Positions 25,701-34,386 are shown, counted from the stretch's first letter. The stretch: DNA of 64,000 nucleotides from Flagellimonas ochracea (GCF_009903685.1 NZ_JAAABI010000001.1:930001-994000), one strand, 5' to 3'. A program made the numbers and translations. The notes: generated by a model not told the origin, from the sequence alone.

Positions 25701-25940
25701 CAGTACCGGCCATTTTTTCCAACGAAGCAATTGATATCTAAAAATATTTCCTGTGAAATTGATTACAAAAAAGACCATTATGACCTCAAACCAAGTCGCA
25801 TTATAAATGTAAATCCTAGCTGTCTCCGTACTGTACCAACTTTCCACAAAGGTGCCCATGGCCATTGCCGCTGCAAACACCAAAAAAAGAACGGCCATAA
25901 GTCTTGTGGAAAAAAGAGTCTTTTTGAGTAAATCGATCAT
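22773..25940 (-). CDS. ccsBA: Fused cytochrome c biogenesis protein CcsBA (ResB-ResC)
   Basis: About 1055 residues from ATG 25940 (a TTG three codons earlier is less likely). The N-terminal ~470 residues are ResB/CcsB-like, with early transmembrane helices around a large periplasmic region. The C-terminal ~350 residues are CcsA, with eight or more helices and the tryptophan-rich haem-handling motif SWGRYWGWDPKETWALI. His residues in HTVGLVLRWY and HVAVIVGSYG are candidate haem ligands. The fusion delivers haem outward and attaches it to apocytochromes c (System II). Bacteroidota commonly have this fusion. A TATTTTTG box (25967-25974) sits 26 bp upstream of the ATG. Confidence 0.93.
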   Translation of the reverse strand: MIDLLKKTLFSTRLMAVLFLVFAAAMAMGTFVESWYSTETARIYIYNATWFEVIMVFFVINFTGNIFRYQLLRWKKWPVLLLHLSWILIIIGAFVTRYISYEGVMPIREGASESRFYSDKTYLTAFVDGDINGETKRRILEDDILVTPEGMRSSMPWKSDFNGQPFSIKFVEFIHGAKKGLISDENGAKYLKIVEAGDGQRHEHYLQDGQIASIHNVLFALNKETEGAINIFHEDGEFQIESPFEGNFMRMADQFQGKVAQDSLQTLQLRSLYTMAGMQFVIPEPMIRGSYGIVKVPEDEITDSTQDALVVSISANGQTQEIKLLGGQGSADFSDKINVGGLDFSLSYGSKVYELPFSIQLNDFIAEKYPGTETGYSSFMSKITVNDERPFDYDIYMNHVLDHKGYRFFQSSFHPDEKGTVLSVNHDKWGTWITYIGYFLLYIGLMGVMFFGKTRFKDLQEMLEKIKTKKAALATMAFLLTCGTLSAQDEDVNHKHSILPTQTQVDSILQNSKVSQDHAEKFGALVIQDEGGRMKPIHTFASELLRKLSGKDTYQDLTANQVFLSMMLNPGVWYNTEFIALGKKENDSIRKIIGVPEGTKFVKATDFFNNKGTYKLQPYLQKATATNNPSNFEKDFKKVGERLSLLNIALSGQIVKIFPLLNDENNKWISAIEYRSGQYQVQDSLYSNFIRNALPFYLNSLQASISSGDYSQPDRLLEAFKQNQINHGSEVLPSEEKIQTEIIYNKLDIFNRLYKYYILVGMLLFGVLILRIFKDRELLKAGAYLLKGTIILFFIWHTVGLVLRWYISGHAPWSDAYESILYVSWATMGIGLALGRKSELTIAASAFVTSMLLWIAHQSWVDPAIANLQPVLDSYWLMIHVAVIVGSYGPLTVGMILGVVSLLLMILTTEKNRAKMDLNIKELTVINELALTIGLIMLTIGNFLGGQWANESWGRYWGWDPKETWALISIMIYAFVLHMRLVPGLRGKWIYNFASILAFASIMMTYFGVNFYLAGLHSYASGDQVITPSFVWYTVLGVFILGGVSLWRYRAHYAK

Positions 25941-26075
25941 GAAAATCAAGTCTGCTTTTCAGCTTGCAAAAATACGGCCTTTTTATGATTTCGATATGGC
26001 AAGGCCTTTATTATATCACCACAATTTGTTAATTATTTCTGAAAAGCTTGTTGGGCTAAATTTGTAGTTTTGGTC

Positions 26076-26837
26076 ATGCTGAATCTTATTTTGATAGGTA
26101 CCGGAAATGTGGGCAGTCATTTGTTCAATGCTTTTGAAAAAAGCAAAGAAGTCACTGTGGTACAGGTGGTAGGCAGAACTGTGGAAAGCCTTGACCCGTT
26201 TTCCAAGCACACTTCCGTGACTACGGATTATGGCTCCATAAAAGACGCCGATGTATATATTGTCGCGGTCAAAGATGATGCCGTAGGGAAAGTTTCGGAA
26301 AGGCTTGTCCACAAAAAGGGTTTGGTGGTGCACACCTCTGGTGCGCTTGATATGGATGTCCTCCGTACGGAAAACCGAGGTGTTTTCTATCCCTTACAGA
26401 CTTTTACCAAAGGTAGGGCGTTGGATTTTAAAAGCATCCCCATTTGTGTTGAAGCCAAAGACCAGAAATCTATGGGGCAATTGAACAAATTGGCTTTGCA
26501 GATATCGGAAAATGTGCATGAAATCAATTCTAAGCAAAGAAAAAAATTGCATCTTGCAGCGGTATTTGTAAACAATTTCACCAATTATCTTTACGGGGTT
26601 GGAGAAGACATCTGCCTATCGGAAGGCCTTACTTTTGATTTGCTAAAACCCTTGATCAAAGAAACAGCAGACAAAGTATATGACCTATCCCCCAAAGCTG
26701 CTCAGACCGGTCCGGCAAAAAGAGGGGATACAATAAGTATGCAAGAGCACATAAAACTTTTAAACGAAGAAGACTACAAAAAACTATATACCCAACTGAG
26801 CGAATTGATACAAAAAACCAATGAAAAAGAATTATAA
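26076..26837 (+). CDS. Rossmann-fold protein with DUF2520 C-terminal domain
   Basis: 253 residues from ATG 26076 (a TTG two codons upstream is less likely). The N-terminal NAD(P)-binding motif LILIGTGNVGSHLFNAF (GTGNVG near 7-12) is followed by DVYIVAVKDDAV and a C-terminal helical domain of the ProC/6-phosphogluconate-dehydrogenase-like DUF2520 type (HLAAVFVNNFTNYLY). It is probably a dehydrogenase of unknown substrate. TAAATTTG (26057-26064) lies 11 nt upstream. It overlaps the kdsC-like gene by 17 bp, the first of a tightly packed run with maf. Confidence 0.85.
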   Translation: MLNLILIGTGNVGSHLFNAFEKSKEVTVVQVVGRTVESLDPFSKHTSVTTDYGSIKDADVYIVAVKDDAVGKVSERLVHKKGLVVHTSGALDMDVLRTENRGVFYPLQTFTKGRALDFKSIPICVEAKDQKSMGQLNKLALQISENVHEINSKQRKKLHLAAVFVNNFTNYLYGVGEDICLSEGLTFDLLKPLIKETADKVYDLSPKAAQTGPAKRGDTISMQEHIKLLNEEDYKKLYTQLSELIQKTNEKEL

Positions 26838-27348
26838 AGAACTCTTGGGCGACATCACCACCTTTGTTTTTGATGTGGATGGCGTATTTACCGATGGTAC
26901 CGTTTTGGTAACTACCAGTGGTGACCTGTTGCGAAAAATGAGTGTTAAGGATGGTTACGCACTTAAAACCGCCATTCAAAAAGGCTATAACGTTTGTATT
27001 ATTTCCGGAGGGACCAATCAGGGTGTGAAAGAGCGATTGAAAGGTCTGGGTGTCACGGATATTTATTTGGGGGCGCATCTGAAACAAGATCCTCTTGAAG
27101 AATATTTGGACATTTATAATATTGACCCAGAGAATGTACTTTATATGGGAGATGATCTTCCAGATATCCCAGCAATGCAAATGGTCTCCGTTGCCACGGC
27201 CCCACAGAACGCCGTTCAAGAAGTAAAGGCCATTGCCGATTACGTTTCCCACAAGAATGGAGGGGATGGCTGTGTGCGTGATATTATAGAGCAGGTCTTA
27301 AAGGTCCGCGGAGACTGGAACGATAATTTCAGTGCCAAAAATGACTAA
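26821..27348 (+). CDS. KdsC-like HAD phosphatase
   Basis: 175 residues of a capless HAD phosphatase. Catalytic Asp pair in VFDVDGVFTDGTV, Thr/Ser in CIISGGTNQGVKERL, Lys in AHLKQDPLEEY, and Mg2+ Asp in MGDDLPDIPAM. Length and motifs match 3-deoxy-D-manno-octulosonate 8-phosphate phosphatase, which supplies KDO for lipopolysaccharide. Close relatives act on N-acylneuraminate-9-phosphate, so the substrate is likely but not proven. It overlaps both its upstream neighbour (17 bp) and maf (8 bp), indicating an operon. Confidence 0.9.
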   Translation: MKKNYKELLGDITTFVFDVDGVFTDGTVLVTTSGDLLRKMSVKDGYALKTAIQKGYNVCIISGGTNQGVKERLKGLGVTDIYLGAHLKQDPLEEYLDIYNIDPENVLYMGDDLPDIPAMQMVSVATAPQNAVQEVKAIADYVSHKNGGDGCVRDIIEQVLKVRGDWNDNFSAKND

Positions 27349-27937
27349 TCCGCTCAGGGAGAAACTCAAGGGGTACCATCTTATTTTGGGTTCAGGTTCA
27401 CCTAGACGCAAAATGTTTCTGGAAGAATTGGGATTGGAATTTGAAGTGCGTTCGAAGGCTTTGAAAGAAGTATACCCCACATATCTTAAAGAAAAGGAAA
27501 TATCCGAATACCTGTCCCAATTAAAAGCGGCCGCATTTAAGCCAGGGCTTCAAGACAACGAAATAGTATTGACTTCGGACACCGTGGTTTGGCACAATAA
27601 TACCTCATTGGCAAAAGCAAAAGACACAAAAGAAGCGGTCAATATGTTAAAGCAGCTTTCAGGAGATTGGCATAAGGTAATTACATCGGTATGCTTTACT
27701 TCCTTAAAAACCCAAAAAATCGTAAGTGCTGTTACCGAGGTGAAGTTTAAGGATTTCACCCAAGAGGAAATCGATTTCTACATCCAAAAATGTCAGCCAT
27801 TTGATAAAGCCGGAGCCTATGGCATTCAAGAATGGATTGGCATGATAGGTATCTCAGAAATTCGAGGTTCCTATACCAACGTAGTGGGTCTACCTACACA
27901 TTTGGTTTACAAAACGTTAATGGACATGGTTTCCTAG
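27341..27937 (+). CDS. maf: Maf-family nucleotide pyrophosphatase
   Basis: 198 residues from ATG 27341, whose ATGACTAA overlaps the upstream stop codon; a GTG three codons earlier is possible. Signature LILGSGSPRRKMFLEELGL (SxSPRR) near the N-terminus, then LTSDTVV and GAYGIQEWIG, place it with Maf/YhdE nucleoside-triphosphate pyrophosphatases that remove dTTP, UTP or modified nucleotides. Historically named septum formation inhibitor. Cytoplasmic. Third gene of the Rossmann-kdsC-maf run. Confidence 0.92.
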   Translation: MTNPLREKLKGYHLILGSGSPRRKMFLEELGLEFEVRSKALKEVYPTYLKEKEISEYLSQLKAAAFKPGLQDNEIVLTSDTVVWHNNTSLAKAKDTKEAVNMLKQLSGDWHKVITSVCFTSLKTQKIVSAVTEVKFKDFTQEEIDFYIQKCQPFDKAGAYGIQEWIGMIGISEIRGSYTNVVGLPTHLVYKTLMDMVS

Positions 27938-27973
27938 ATTGTGATACTTATCTTTACCGAAAATTTCTTTGCT

Positions 27974-28933
27974 ATGAATTTGAAGCGTTCGTTCAACCTT
28001 TTCATACCCTTTTTCTCAATTTTATTTTTGTTACATACTTCCTGTAAAGAGCAATCGATCCATGCATCTAACAAAGCACTGACATTAAACGAGCTCGCTG
28101 CGAAAAGTAAAAATCCATTTGCCAAGAAACCCATTTCCGAGGCATTTAAGGAATATTGGTATGCTGGTAAAGCAGAAATAACCTCTTACACATTGGAGCA
28201 AGCGAGATATGGCGAAATACGAAACGGTCATGCAGTACTGGTATTTGTTACCGAACCTTTTTTGCCAGAAAAACAAGTAAAAGCAGACCGCAGCAATGGC
28301 GAAAATGTTTCTGTATTAAAGTTAAATGCCACCAAGAAATATTTAACCGGAATCTACCCCTATTCCATTATGGGAAGCACCTTTTATCCAGTTGATGACA
28401 ATCAACATGCCTTAAAAACAAGTTTGTCGGTTCAAGAATGGTGCGGGCATGTATATTCACAAGTCAACAACCGAGAAAACTTTGAATTTACCTCACATTC
28501 CTATTTTGAAAGTGAGGCTGACCAACAGTTTGAATTGGAAAAAAATGTGTTGGAAAATGAAATTTGGGCCAGAATAAGGATAAATCCAAACGACCTGCCC
28601 GTGGGGGAAATCCAAATGATTCCTTCCTTAGAGTTTGTTCGTTTACGTCATCAAAGATTTCAAGCACATAATGCGACCGCTACGTTGTCCAGCCAAAATG
28701 GGATTCAGACCTACACGATATACTACCCCGATTTGGATAGGACACTCAGCATTGATTTTTCCGAAGCCTTTCCACATTCCATAGAGGGTTGGCAAGAAAC
28801 CTTTAAAAGTGGCTTTGGACCCAATGCAAAAAGCATGACTTCCGTGGCTACCAAAAGAAAAACTATTCAAACGGCGTATTGGGGGCAAAATTCCAATGAG
28901 GATGTAATACTTAGGGATAGTTTAGGATTGTAG
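27974..28933 (+). CDS. Predicted lipoprotein of unknown function
   Basis: 319 residues from ATG 27974. Signal peptide with lipobox ending LLHTSC (Cys near residue 19). The mature protein is a globular beta-rich domain: EYWYAGKAEITSYTLEQARY, then VLVFVTEPFLP, LTGIYPYSIMGSTFYP and QEWCGHVYSQVN. I have seen related Bacteroidota proteins annotated near maf, sometimes carrying the Maf name by mistake, but I see no Maf motif. It lies 36 bp after maf and is probably cotranscribed. No function can be assigned. Confidence 0.75.
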   Translation: MNLKRSFNLFIPFFSILFLLHTSCKEQSIHASNKALTLNELAAKSKNPFAKKPISEAFKEYWYAGKAEITSYTLEQARYGEIRNGHAVLVFVTEPFLPEKQVKADRSNGENVSVLKLNATKKYLTGIYPYSIMGSTFYPVDDNQHALKTSLSVQEWCGHVYSQVNNRENFEFTSHSYFESEADQQFELEKNVLENEIWARIRINPNDLPVGEIQMIPSLEFVRLRHQRFQAHNATATLSSQNGIQTYTIYYPDLDRTLSIDFSEAFPHSIEGWQETFKSGFGPNAKSMTSVATKRKTIQTAYWGQNSNEDVILRDSLGL

Positions 28934-29005
28934 ACCAGCCTTTTTTGTGTTTTCGCATCCTGTTAAAGATGTTCTAAATTGCATAGGGTATGGGGGCAAA
29001 CTTTC

Positions 29006-29013
29006 TATATTTG
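29006..29013 (+). promoter_or_regulatory. -7 promoter element of the PIG-L gene
   Basis: TATATTTG, full match to TAnnTTTG, 22 bp before ATG 29036. A TTG at 28979-28981 is 24 bp away, slightly long. It places the transcript start downstream of any earlier in-frame start codon, supporting ATG 29036. Confidence 0.5.
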
Positions 29014-29035
29014 GTCAACTACTAAAAAACCACCT

Positions 29036-31567
29036 ATGCGAAATTTTTGGGTCAGTTTGCTGGCCATAGTCATTGTTTCTGCAAGCCTAGCGGCCCAAAA
29101 ACCAAACAAACCCACCTCCGCAGAGATTTATCACGACCTTCAAAAGTTGAATTTTTTGGGTACAGCACTTTATATAGCCGCCCATCCCGATGATGAGAAT
29201 ACCCGATTGATTTCATACCTGTCGAACCATGATAAAGCCCGTACCGCCTATCTTTCCATTACACGTGGTGATGGTGGGCAAAATTTAATCGGTCCAGAGC
29301 TTAGGGAATTGTTGGGTGTGCTGCGGACCCAAGAATTATTAGCTGCACGGCGCATTGATGGTGGGGAACAACGTTTTACACGGGCCAATGACTTTGGCTA
29401 TTCAAAAAATCCGAAGGAAACACTACGGATTTGGGACAAGGAAAAGGTCCTTGGTGACGTAGTCTGGGCCATAAGAACATTGAAGCCGGACGTGATTGTT
29501 AATCGATTTGACCATAGGACACCTGGGTCGACCCACGGACACCATACATCATCGGCAATGCTCAGCTTGGAGGCCTTTGATTTGTCCAATAACCCTCAGG
29601 CCTTTTCAGATCAGTTGCAATTGACTTCGACCTGGCAGCCCAGAAGAGTCTTTTTCAATACATCATGGTGGTTTTATGGCAGTCAGGAAAATTTTGAAAA
29701 AGCGGATAAATCAAATATGTTGAAGCTTGATGTTGGGGTCTATTACCCAGAATTGGGACTTTCCAACAATGAAATTGCTTCCTCGGCCAGCAGTCAACAC
29801 CTATGCCAAGGATTTGGAAGAGTCACCACCAGAGGTTCTCAAGACGAATATGTGGAGTTATTGAAGGGGGATTTACCAACAAACAATAATCTTTTTGACG
29901 GCATCAACACCTCATGGTCCCGTATTGCGGGAGGTGAAGCGATAGGCACCATTTTACACAAAGTAGAGGACAACTTTGATTTCAGAAATCCTTCAAAACA
30001 TGTTCCTGAGCTTGTTAGGGCCTATCAACTGTTGCAAAATGTAGAAGATGAGCATTGGAAAAAAATTAAGTCTGAAGAATTAAAATCTTTAATATTAGCT
30101 TGTTCCGGCTTGTACCTTGAAGCAAATTCTCAGGCGGCCTCTACAACTCCCGGAAGTTCAGTCGCTCTTCAAATTGAAACGGTGAATCGAAGTGACCGGC
30201 CAATACACCTGAAAGAAATTATATTGATGCCCACGGGTAAAATACTTCCAGTAAATCAACAGCTTACCCACAACAAAAAAGAATCTTTTCAGCTGGATTT
30301 TGAGGTGCGGGCAGCGACCCCTTATTCCAATCCATATTGGTTAAATCAGCCAGGAACTTTGGGTATGTATCCTGTAGCGGAGCAAATTATGATAGGAATA
30401 CCAGAAACTCCAAGTGCTTTTTCCACACAATTTATTTTGGATTTTGATGGTGTGGAGATTCCTTTTAAAAAGCCTGTGGTCTATCGTTATTCCAAACCGG
30501 AGAAAGGGGAATTGTACGAACCTTTTGTGGTGCTACCTCAAGCTACCTCAAGATTTGACGAAAAAGTGCTGGTTTTTTCAGAAGCAGTCCCCAAAGATGT
30601 TAGCGTCACCATTAAGGCAGGTAAGGATAGCATCTCAGGTATGGTTGCACTGGCACTACCTGCGGGATGGCATGCATCACCAAATCATATTCTCTTTTCA
30701 ATTGACAAAAAAGGACAAGAGCAAGCCGTAACATTTAAGGTTACCCCTCCACACAAAGAGAGTGAAGGACATATTTCATCAATAGTTACCATCGGAGATA
30801 AGGTTTTTGATAAAGAACTGGTGCAAATTGACTATGACCATGTACCGAAACAATCCATTCTTTTAGCGTCCCAAGCCAAAGTGGTGCGCATGGATATTCA
30901 AAAAACAGGAGAACATATTGCGTATATCATGGGAGCTGGAGACAAGGTTCCAGAAAGTCTTGAGCAAATAGGATACACTGTGCATAACTTGGTGCCAGAA
31001 GATATACAAGAAGGAGCTTTGGACAAATACGACGCTGTAGTTGTGGGTATCCGGGCCTATAATGTCCTTGATGCCTTAAAATTTAAACAGCCCCTGCTTT
31101 TTGATTATGTAAAGAATGGCGGCAATATGATTGTTCAGTATAACACCGCCAATAGATGGAGGAAGCAGTTTGAAGCTATTGCTCCTTATTCCCTAACACT
31201 TTCAAGAAATCGCGTAACGGATGAGAACGCTCCCGTGGAAATTATAGCGAAAAATCACTCCCTGGTGAATTTTCCCAATAAAATCCAAACAGATGATTTT
31301 GACGGTTGGGTACAGGAAAGAGGATTGTACTATCCCAACAAATGGGATGAGAGGTTTACCCCTGTGCTGTCAATGAACGATGAAGATGAAACGCCGTCAC
31401 AAGGTGCGCTGTTGGCAGCTCCCTATGGCCAAGGGTATTACATTTATACCGGGCTCAGTTTTTTTAGGGAACTTCCAGCAGGTGTTTCTGGAGCTTATAA
31501 ACTTTTTGCCAATATGCTTTCCATAGGAAAAAACGAAGTAAAAACAGATAGTAATGTCAAAGGATAA
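29036..31567 (+). CDS. Secreted PIG-L family deacetylase with C-terminal ThuA-like domain
   Basis: 843 residues. A signal peptide (LLAIVIVSASLAAQ) directs it to the periplasm or beyond. The PIG-L zinc site is AAHPDDENTRL (His50, Asp52-Asp53, Glu54), with a second His in STHGHHTSS. A central Ig-like beta region (~370-600) follows. The C-terminal ~170 residues (DAVVVGIRAYNVLDAL, then FDYVKNGGNMIVQYNT) resemble ThuA/glutamine-amidotransferase-like trehalose-utilisation domains. It probably deacetylates N-acetylated sugars outside the cytoplasm. The stop overlaps the start of a small membrane ORF, with a sodium symporter next, suggesting coupled deacetylation and uptake. Confidence 0.88.
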   Translation: MRNFWVSLLAIVIVSASLAAQKPNKPTSAEIYHDLQKLNFLGTALYIAAHPDDENTRLISYLSNHDKARTAYLSITRGDGGQNLIGPELRELLGVLRTQELLAARRIDGGEQRFTRANDFGYSKNPKETLRIWDKEKVLGDVVWAIRTLKPDVIVNRFDHRTPGSTHGHHTSSAMLSLEAFDLSNNPQAFSDQLQLTSTWQPRRVFFNTSWWFYGSQENFEKADKSNMLKLDVGVYYPELGLSNNEIASSASSQHLCQGFGRVTTRGSQDEYVELLKGDLPTNNNLFDGINTSWSRIAGGEAIGTILHKVEDNFDFRNPSKHVPELVRAYQLLQNVEDEHWKKIKSEELKSLILACSGLYLEANSQAASTTPGSSVALQIETVNRSDRPIHLKEIILMPTGKILPVNQQLTHNKKESFQLDFEVRAATPYSNPYWLNQPGTLGMYPVAEQIMIGIPETPSAFSTQFILDFDGVEIPFKKPVVYRYSKPEKGELYEPFVVLPQATSRFDEKVLVFSEAVPKDVSVTIKAGKDSISGMVALALPAGWHASPNHILFSIDKKGQEQAVTFKVTPPHKESEGHISSIVTIGDKVFDKELVQIDYDHVPKQSILLASQAKVVRMDIQKTGEHIAYIMGAGDKVPESLEQIGYTVHNLVPEDIQEGALDKYDAVVVGIRAYNVLDALKFKQPLLFDYVKNGGNMIVQYNTANRWRKQFEAIAPYSLTLSRNRVTDENAPVEIIAKNHSLVNFPNKIQTDDFDGWVQERGLYYPNKWDERFTPVLSMNDEDETPSQGALLAAPYGQGYYIYTGLSFFRELPAGVSGAYKLFANMLSIGKNEVKTDSNVKG

Positions 31568-31667
31568 CCAAGCTGATACAGTCTGGAAAAAGGAATATAC
31601 ATTCGTAGTTCTGTTGAATGTGATCTATATCTTGGTTTTTTACTTCATCATGATTTTTAACAACTAA
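31554..31667 (+). CDS. Small single-pass membrane protein (37 aa), possible symporter accessory
   Basis: ATG at 31554, overlapping the end of the PIG-L gene by 14 bp, stop TAA at 31665-31667, 5 bp before the symporter start. Residues 1-14 are polar (MSKDNQADTVWKKE) and 15-35 form one hydrophobic helix (YTFVVLLNVIYILVFYFIMI). Tight packing on both sides and a membrane helix argue that it is real. Other sodium symporters have small partners, such as DUF4212 proteins elsewhere in this window, but this one is shorter and not of that family. Its role is inferred from position. Confidence 0.6.
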   Translation: MSKDNQADTVWKKEYTFVVLLNVIYILVFYFIMIFNN

Positions 31668-31672
31668 GCTTA

Positions 31673-33379
31673 ATGAGCCTACTCGATTGGATTGTTCTTG
31701 GCAGCACTTTATTGTTTATTGTAGTGTATGGGGTTTGGAAAACCCGGGGCAGTAAGAGCGTCGATGACTATGTCCGTGGTGGAAACGATGCCAAATGGTG
31801 GACCATTGGGCTTTCCGTAATGGCAACCCAAGCCAGTGCCATCACTTTTTTATCCACCCCAGGGCAGGCTTTTCATGATGGAATGGGTTTTGTACAGTTC
31901 TATTTTGGGCTTCCGTTGGCCATGATTGCCATCTGCCTTGTTTTTATTCCGATTTACAAAAGGTTGAAGGTGTTCACTGCCTATGAAATGCTTGAAAATC
32001 GTTTTGACCTTAAAACACGTACCCTTACCGCCATCTTGTTCTTGGTTCAACGTGGAATGGCAGCGGGTATTACTATTTTTGCGCCATCCATTATTTTGTC
32101 CGCCGTTTTGGGTTGGGATTTGCGTACGCTTAACATTATAATTGGGATTCTGGTCATCATTTACACAGTTTCTGGAGGAACCAAAGCGGTAAGTGTGACC
32201 CAAAAACAACAGATGTTCATCATTATGGTGGGCATGTTCTTCGCCTTCTTTTTTATTTTGGGCAGCTTACCTACCGATGTTTCTTTTGGAAAAGCCCTAA
32301 AAATAGCTGGGGCCAACAACAAATTGCAAATACTGGATTTCAGTTTTGATACCAACAACCGGTATACTTTCTGGAGTGGCATTACAGGTGGGTTCTTTTT
32401 GGCGCTGGCCTATTTTGGAACAGACCAAAGCCAAGTGCAACGTTATCTATCGGGAAAATCTATTCGGGAAAGCCAATTGGGATTGGTTTTTAATGGTGTT
32501 TTCAAAATACCTATGCAGTTTTTTATTCTACTGGTCGGTGCCATGGTCTTTGTTTTCTATCAGTACAACCATTCACCCCTGAATTTTAATCCAGCAGCAA
32601 CCGAAGCGGTGATGGAATCCTCTTATGCTGATGATTATGAAGCTTTAGAAGAAGGACATCAGCAACTGGAAATGGAAAAAAAGATAGCACAGGAAGCCTT
32701 TTCGGCAGCACTTGCGCTAAAAGAATACAATGCAGTACAGCAGGCAAAACAAGACATCTTGAAAATCAACCAAAGGGAGCGGGCCAATCGGAACGCTGCA
32801 AAGGAATTGATCGCACAAGCAAACGAAACCGTCGAGACCAATGACAAAGACTATGTCTTTATTCATTTTATTCTCGAAAATCTTCCCATTGGACTTATCG
32901 GATTGCTTTTAGCTGTAATACTATCTGCCGCCATGTCCTCCACAGCATCAGAATTGAATGCGCTTGGCACCATAACCGCGCTTGATCTTTACAAAAGAAA
33001 TTTGAAAAAGGAATACGATGAAAAATACTATGTGAAGGCAGCGAAGGGATTCACATTGTTGTGGGGCATAATTGCTATCATTATTGCTTGTGTAGCCAGT
33101 TTATTTGATAACCTCATACAATTGGTCAACATTATCGGCTCAATTTTTTATGGTAATGTTTTGGGAATTTTTCTGCTGGCTTTCTTCTTTAAGTTTGTTC
33201 GGGGCAATGCTGTTTTTGTTGCGGCCATTGTGACCCAAATTTTAGTAATCGTGGGATGGTATTTGGACTGGATGTCGTATTTATGGCTGAACGCTTTTGG
33301 TTGTCTTTTGGTAATTTTATTGGCCATGTTGGTACAGACCTTCGATAATTTCCTAGACCGTCCTCCCGTAAAAACATAA
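31673..33379 (+). CDS. Sodium:solute symporter (SSS family) with a soluble insert
   Basis: 568 residues with about thirteen transmembrane helices of the SSS/LeuT-like fold. The characteristic GGNDAKWWTIGLSVMATQAS and FGTDQSQVQRYLSGKS segments are present. Between helices, residues ~301-395 form a highly charged Ala/Glu/Lys/Gln-rich stretch (EEGHQQLEMEKKIAQEAF and following) that should be a coiled-coil insert. The solute is unknown; sialate, sugar or amino acid carriers share this fold. The upstream PIG-L deacetylase suggests an amino-sugar-related substrate. A hairpin at 33381-33406 follows. Confidence 0.9.
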   Translation: MSLLDWIVLGSTLLFIVVYGVWKTRGSKSVDDYVRGGNDAKWWTIGLSVMATQASAITFLSTPGQAFHDGMGFVQFYFGLPLAMIAICLVFIPIYKRLKVFTAYEMLENRFDLKTRTLTAILFLVQRGMAAGITIFAPSIILSAVLGWDLRTLNIIIGILVIIYTVSGGTKAVSVTQKQQMFIIMVGMFFAFFFILGSLPTDVSFGKALKIAGANNKLQILDFSFDTNNRYTFWSGITGGFFLALAYFGTDQSQVQRYLSGKSIRESQLGLVFNGVFKIPMQFFILLVGAMVFVFYQYNHSPLNFNPAATEAVMESSYADDYEALEEGHQQLEMEKKIAQEAFSAALALKEYNAVQQAKQDILKINQRERANRNAAKELIAQANETVETNDKDYVFIHFILENLPIGLIGLLLAVILSAAMSSTASELNALGTITALDLYKRNLKKEYDEKYYVKAAKGFTLLWGIIAIIIACVASLFDNLIQLVNIIGSIFYGNVLGIFLLAFFFKFVRGNAVFVAAIVTQILVIVGWYLDWMSYLWLNAFGCLLVILLAMLVQTFDNFLDRPPVKT

Positions 33380-33380
33380 A

Positions 33381-33406
33381 AAACCCACTGCAATATCAGT
33401 GGGTTT
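33381..33406. terminator. Terminator between convergent symporter and DUF2911 genes
   Basis: AAACCCACTG (33381-33390) and CAGTGGGTTT (33397-33406) form a perfect 10-bp stem with a 6-nt loop. The T tract is better on the minus strand (TTTTTT), so it mainly ends the DUF2911 gene. Confidence 0.8.
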
Positions 33407-33429
33407 AGTAGATAAATTGATGTCATTCC

Positions 33430-34272
33430 TTACATGGCACCCCATTCTTTCAGGGAATCTTGGTTCAATTTCACATAGTCCGAATTACCAGCTTCCTCAG
33501 CAACCGCCATTGAGCGTCTTGCCGCTTCTATAGCTCCTTTCTTGTTCCCCATTTTGGCATAAATCAAGGACTGCGTGCGCATCATCCAAAATCCTTTTTC
33601 GTTTAAGGAAACAGCTTTGTCAATCCATTCCTTGGCTTTAGCCAAATCTTTTTCTTCCGCAAAATAGTAGGAAGCTGCTGCATAATAATCGTTGGCACTC
33701 GGACCAGCCATTACATTTTCAATGCTCTTACTGGCCTTGGCCATAGTGGGTACTTCAAACTTTACCCCAACATAAGTGTTCTCCCAAAGTATCCCAAGGG
33801 TAGCGCCATTATTGTGCAAATCGTCGATGGTAATGGTAAAAGTTTCAACGGGAATGGACATTTCCTGAACTTCTGTTTTGACCACGGCAGCCACTTTGGA
33901 AGCATCCCAATTACGTGGCGTTCCCCAATTGTTGGTGTCCGAATAAAAAGTCACCTCCCAAACAGCCTCACCCGGTCTGGTGAAAATAGCATAAGAGCCG
34001 GCCTTCAATTCTTTGCCTTCAACAACTACATCATCGCTAAAAGTTATGGTTGTGTTTTTGTTGGCCCCCGTTCTCCATAGGGCATCATAAGGAACTAGAT
34101 TTCCAAAAATAGTTCTTCCTCTCATAGATGGTCTTGAATATTCAACCTCTACTTCGGTGAGACCAACCGTTTGTTGAAGCTTTGAAGAAGGACTTGGCTG
34201 TGGGGTTTGCAATTGAGCTTCCATTCCAAGGGAAAGCAGTCCCGAAAGCATTAATAAGGATAGTTTTTTCAT
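33430..34272 (-). CDS. DUF2911 family secreted protein with TPR-like tail
   Basis: 280 residues. Signal peptide (LSLLMLSGLLSLGMEAQ). The DUF2911 domain follows: VEVEYSRPSMRGRTIFGNLVPYD (start VEVEYSRPSMRGR), then WRTGANKNTTITFSDDV, LKAGSYAIFTRPG and GTPRNWDASKVA. The last ~85 residues contain TPR-like helices (YYAAASYYFAEEKDLAKAKEW). DUF2911 is common in Bacteroidota and its function is unknown. A -7 match TAGCTTTG (34303-34310, minus strand) lies 30 bp upstream, without a -33 TTG. Confidence 0.88.
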   Translation of the reverse strand: MKKLSLLMLSGLLSLGMEAQLQTPQPSPSSKLQQTVGLTEVEVEYSRPSMRGRTIFGNLVPYDALWRTGANKNTTITFSDDVVVEGKELKAGSYAIFTRPGEAVWEVTFYSDTNNWGTPRNWDASKVAAVVKTEVQEMSIPVETFTITIDDLHNNGATLGILWENTYVGVKFEVPTMAKASKSIENVMAGPSANDYYAAASYYFAEEKDLAKAKEWIDKAVSLNEKGFWMMRTQSLIYAKMGNKKGAIEAARRSMAVAEEAGNSDYVKLNQDSLKEWGAM

Positions 34273-34386
34273 AGGAAAGTGTTTTAGATTTTAATATTGA
34301 AACAAAGCTAAATATAAAGCTCTCCCTGATTTGTTAAGAAAGCCTTAAAAGAATCTTCTGGTTGGATACTACATCAAAATTTATTT

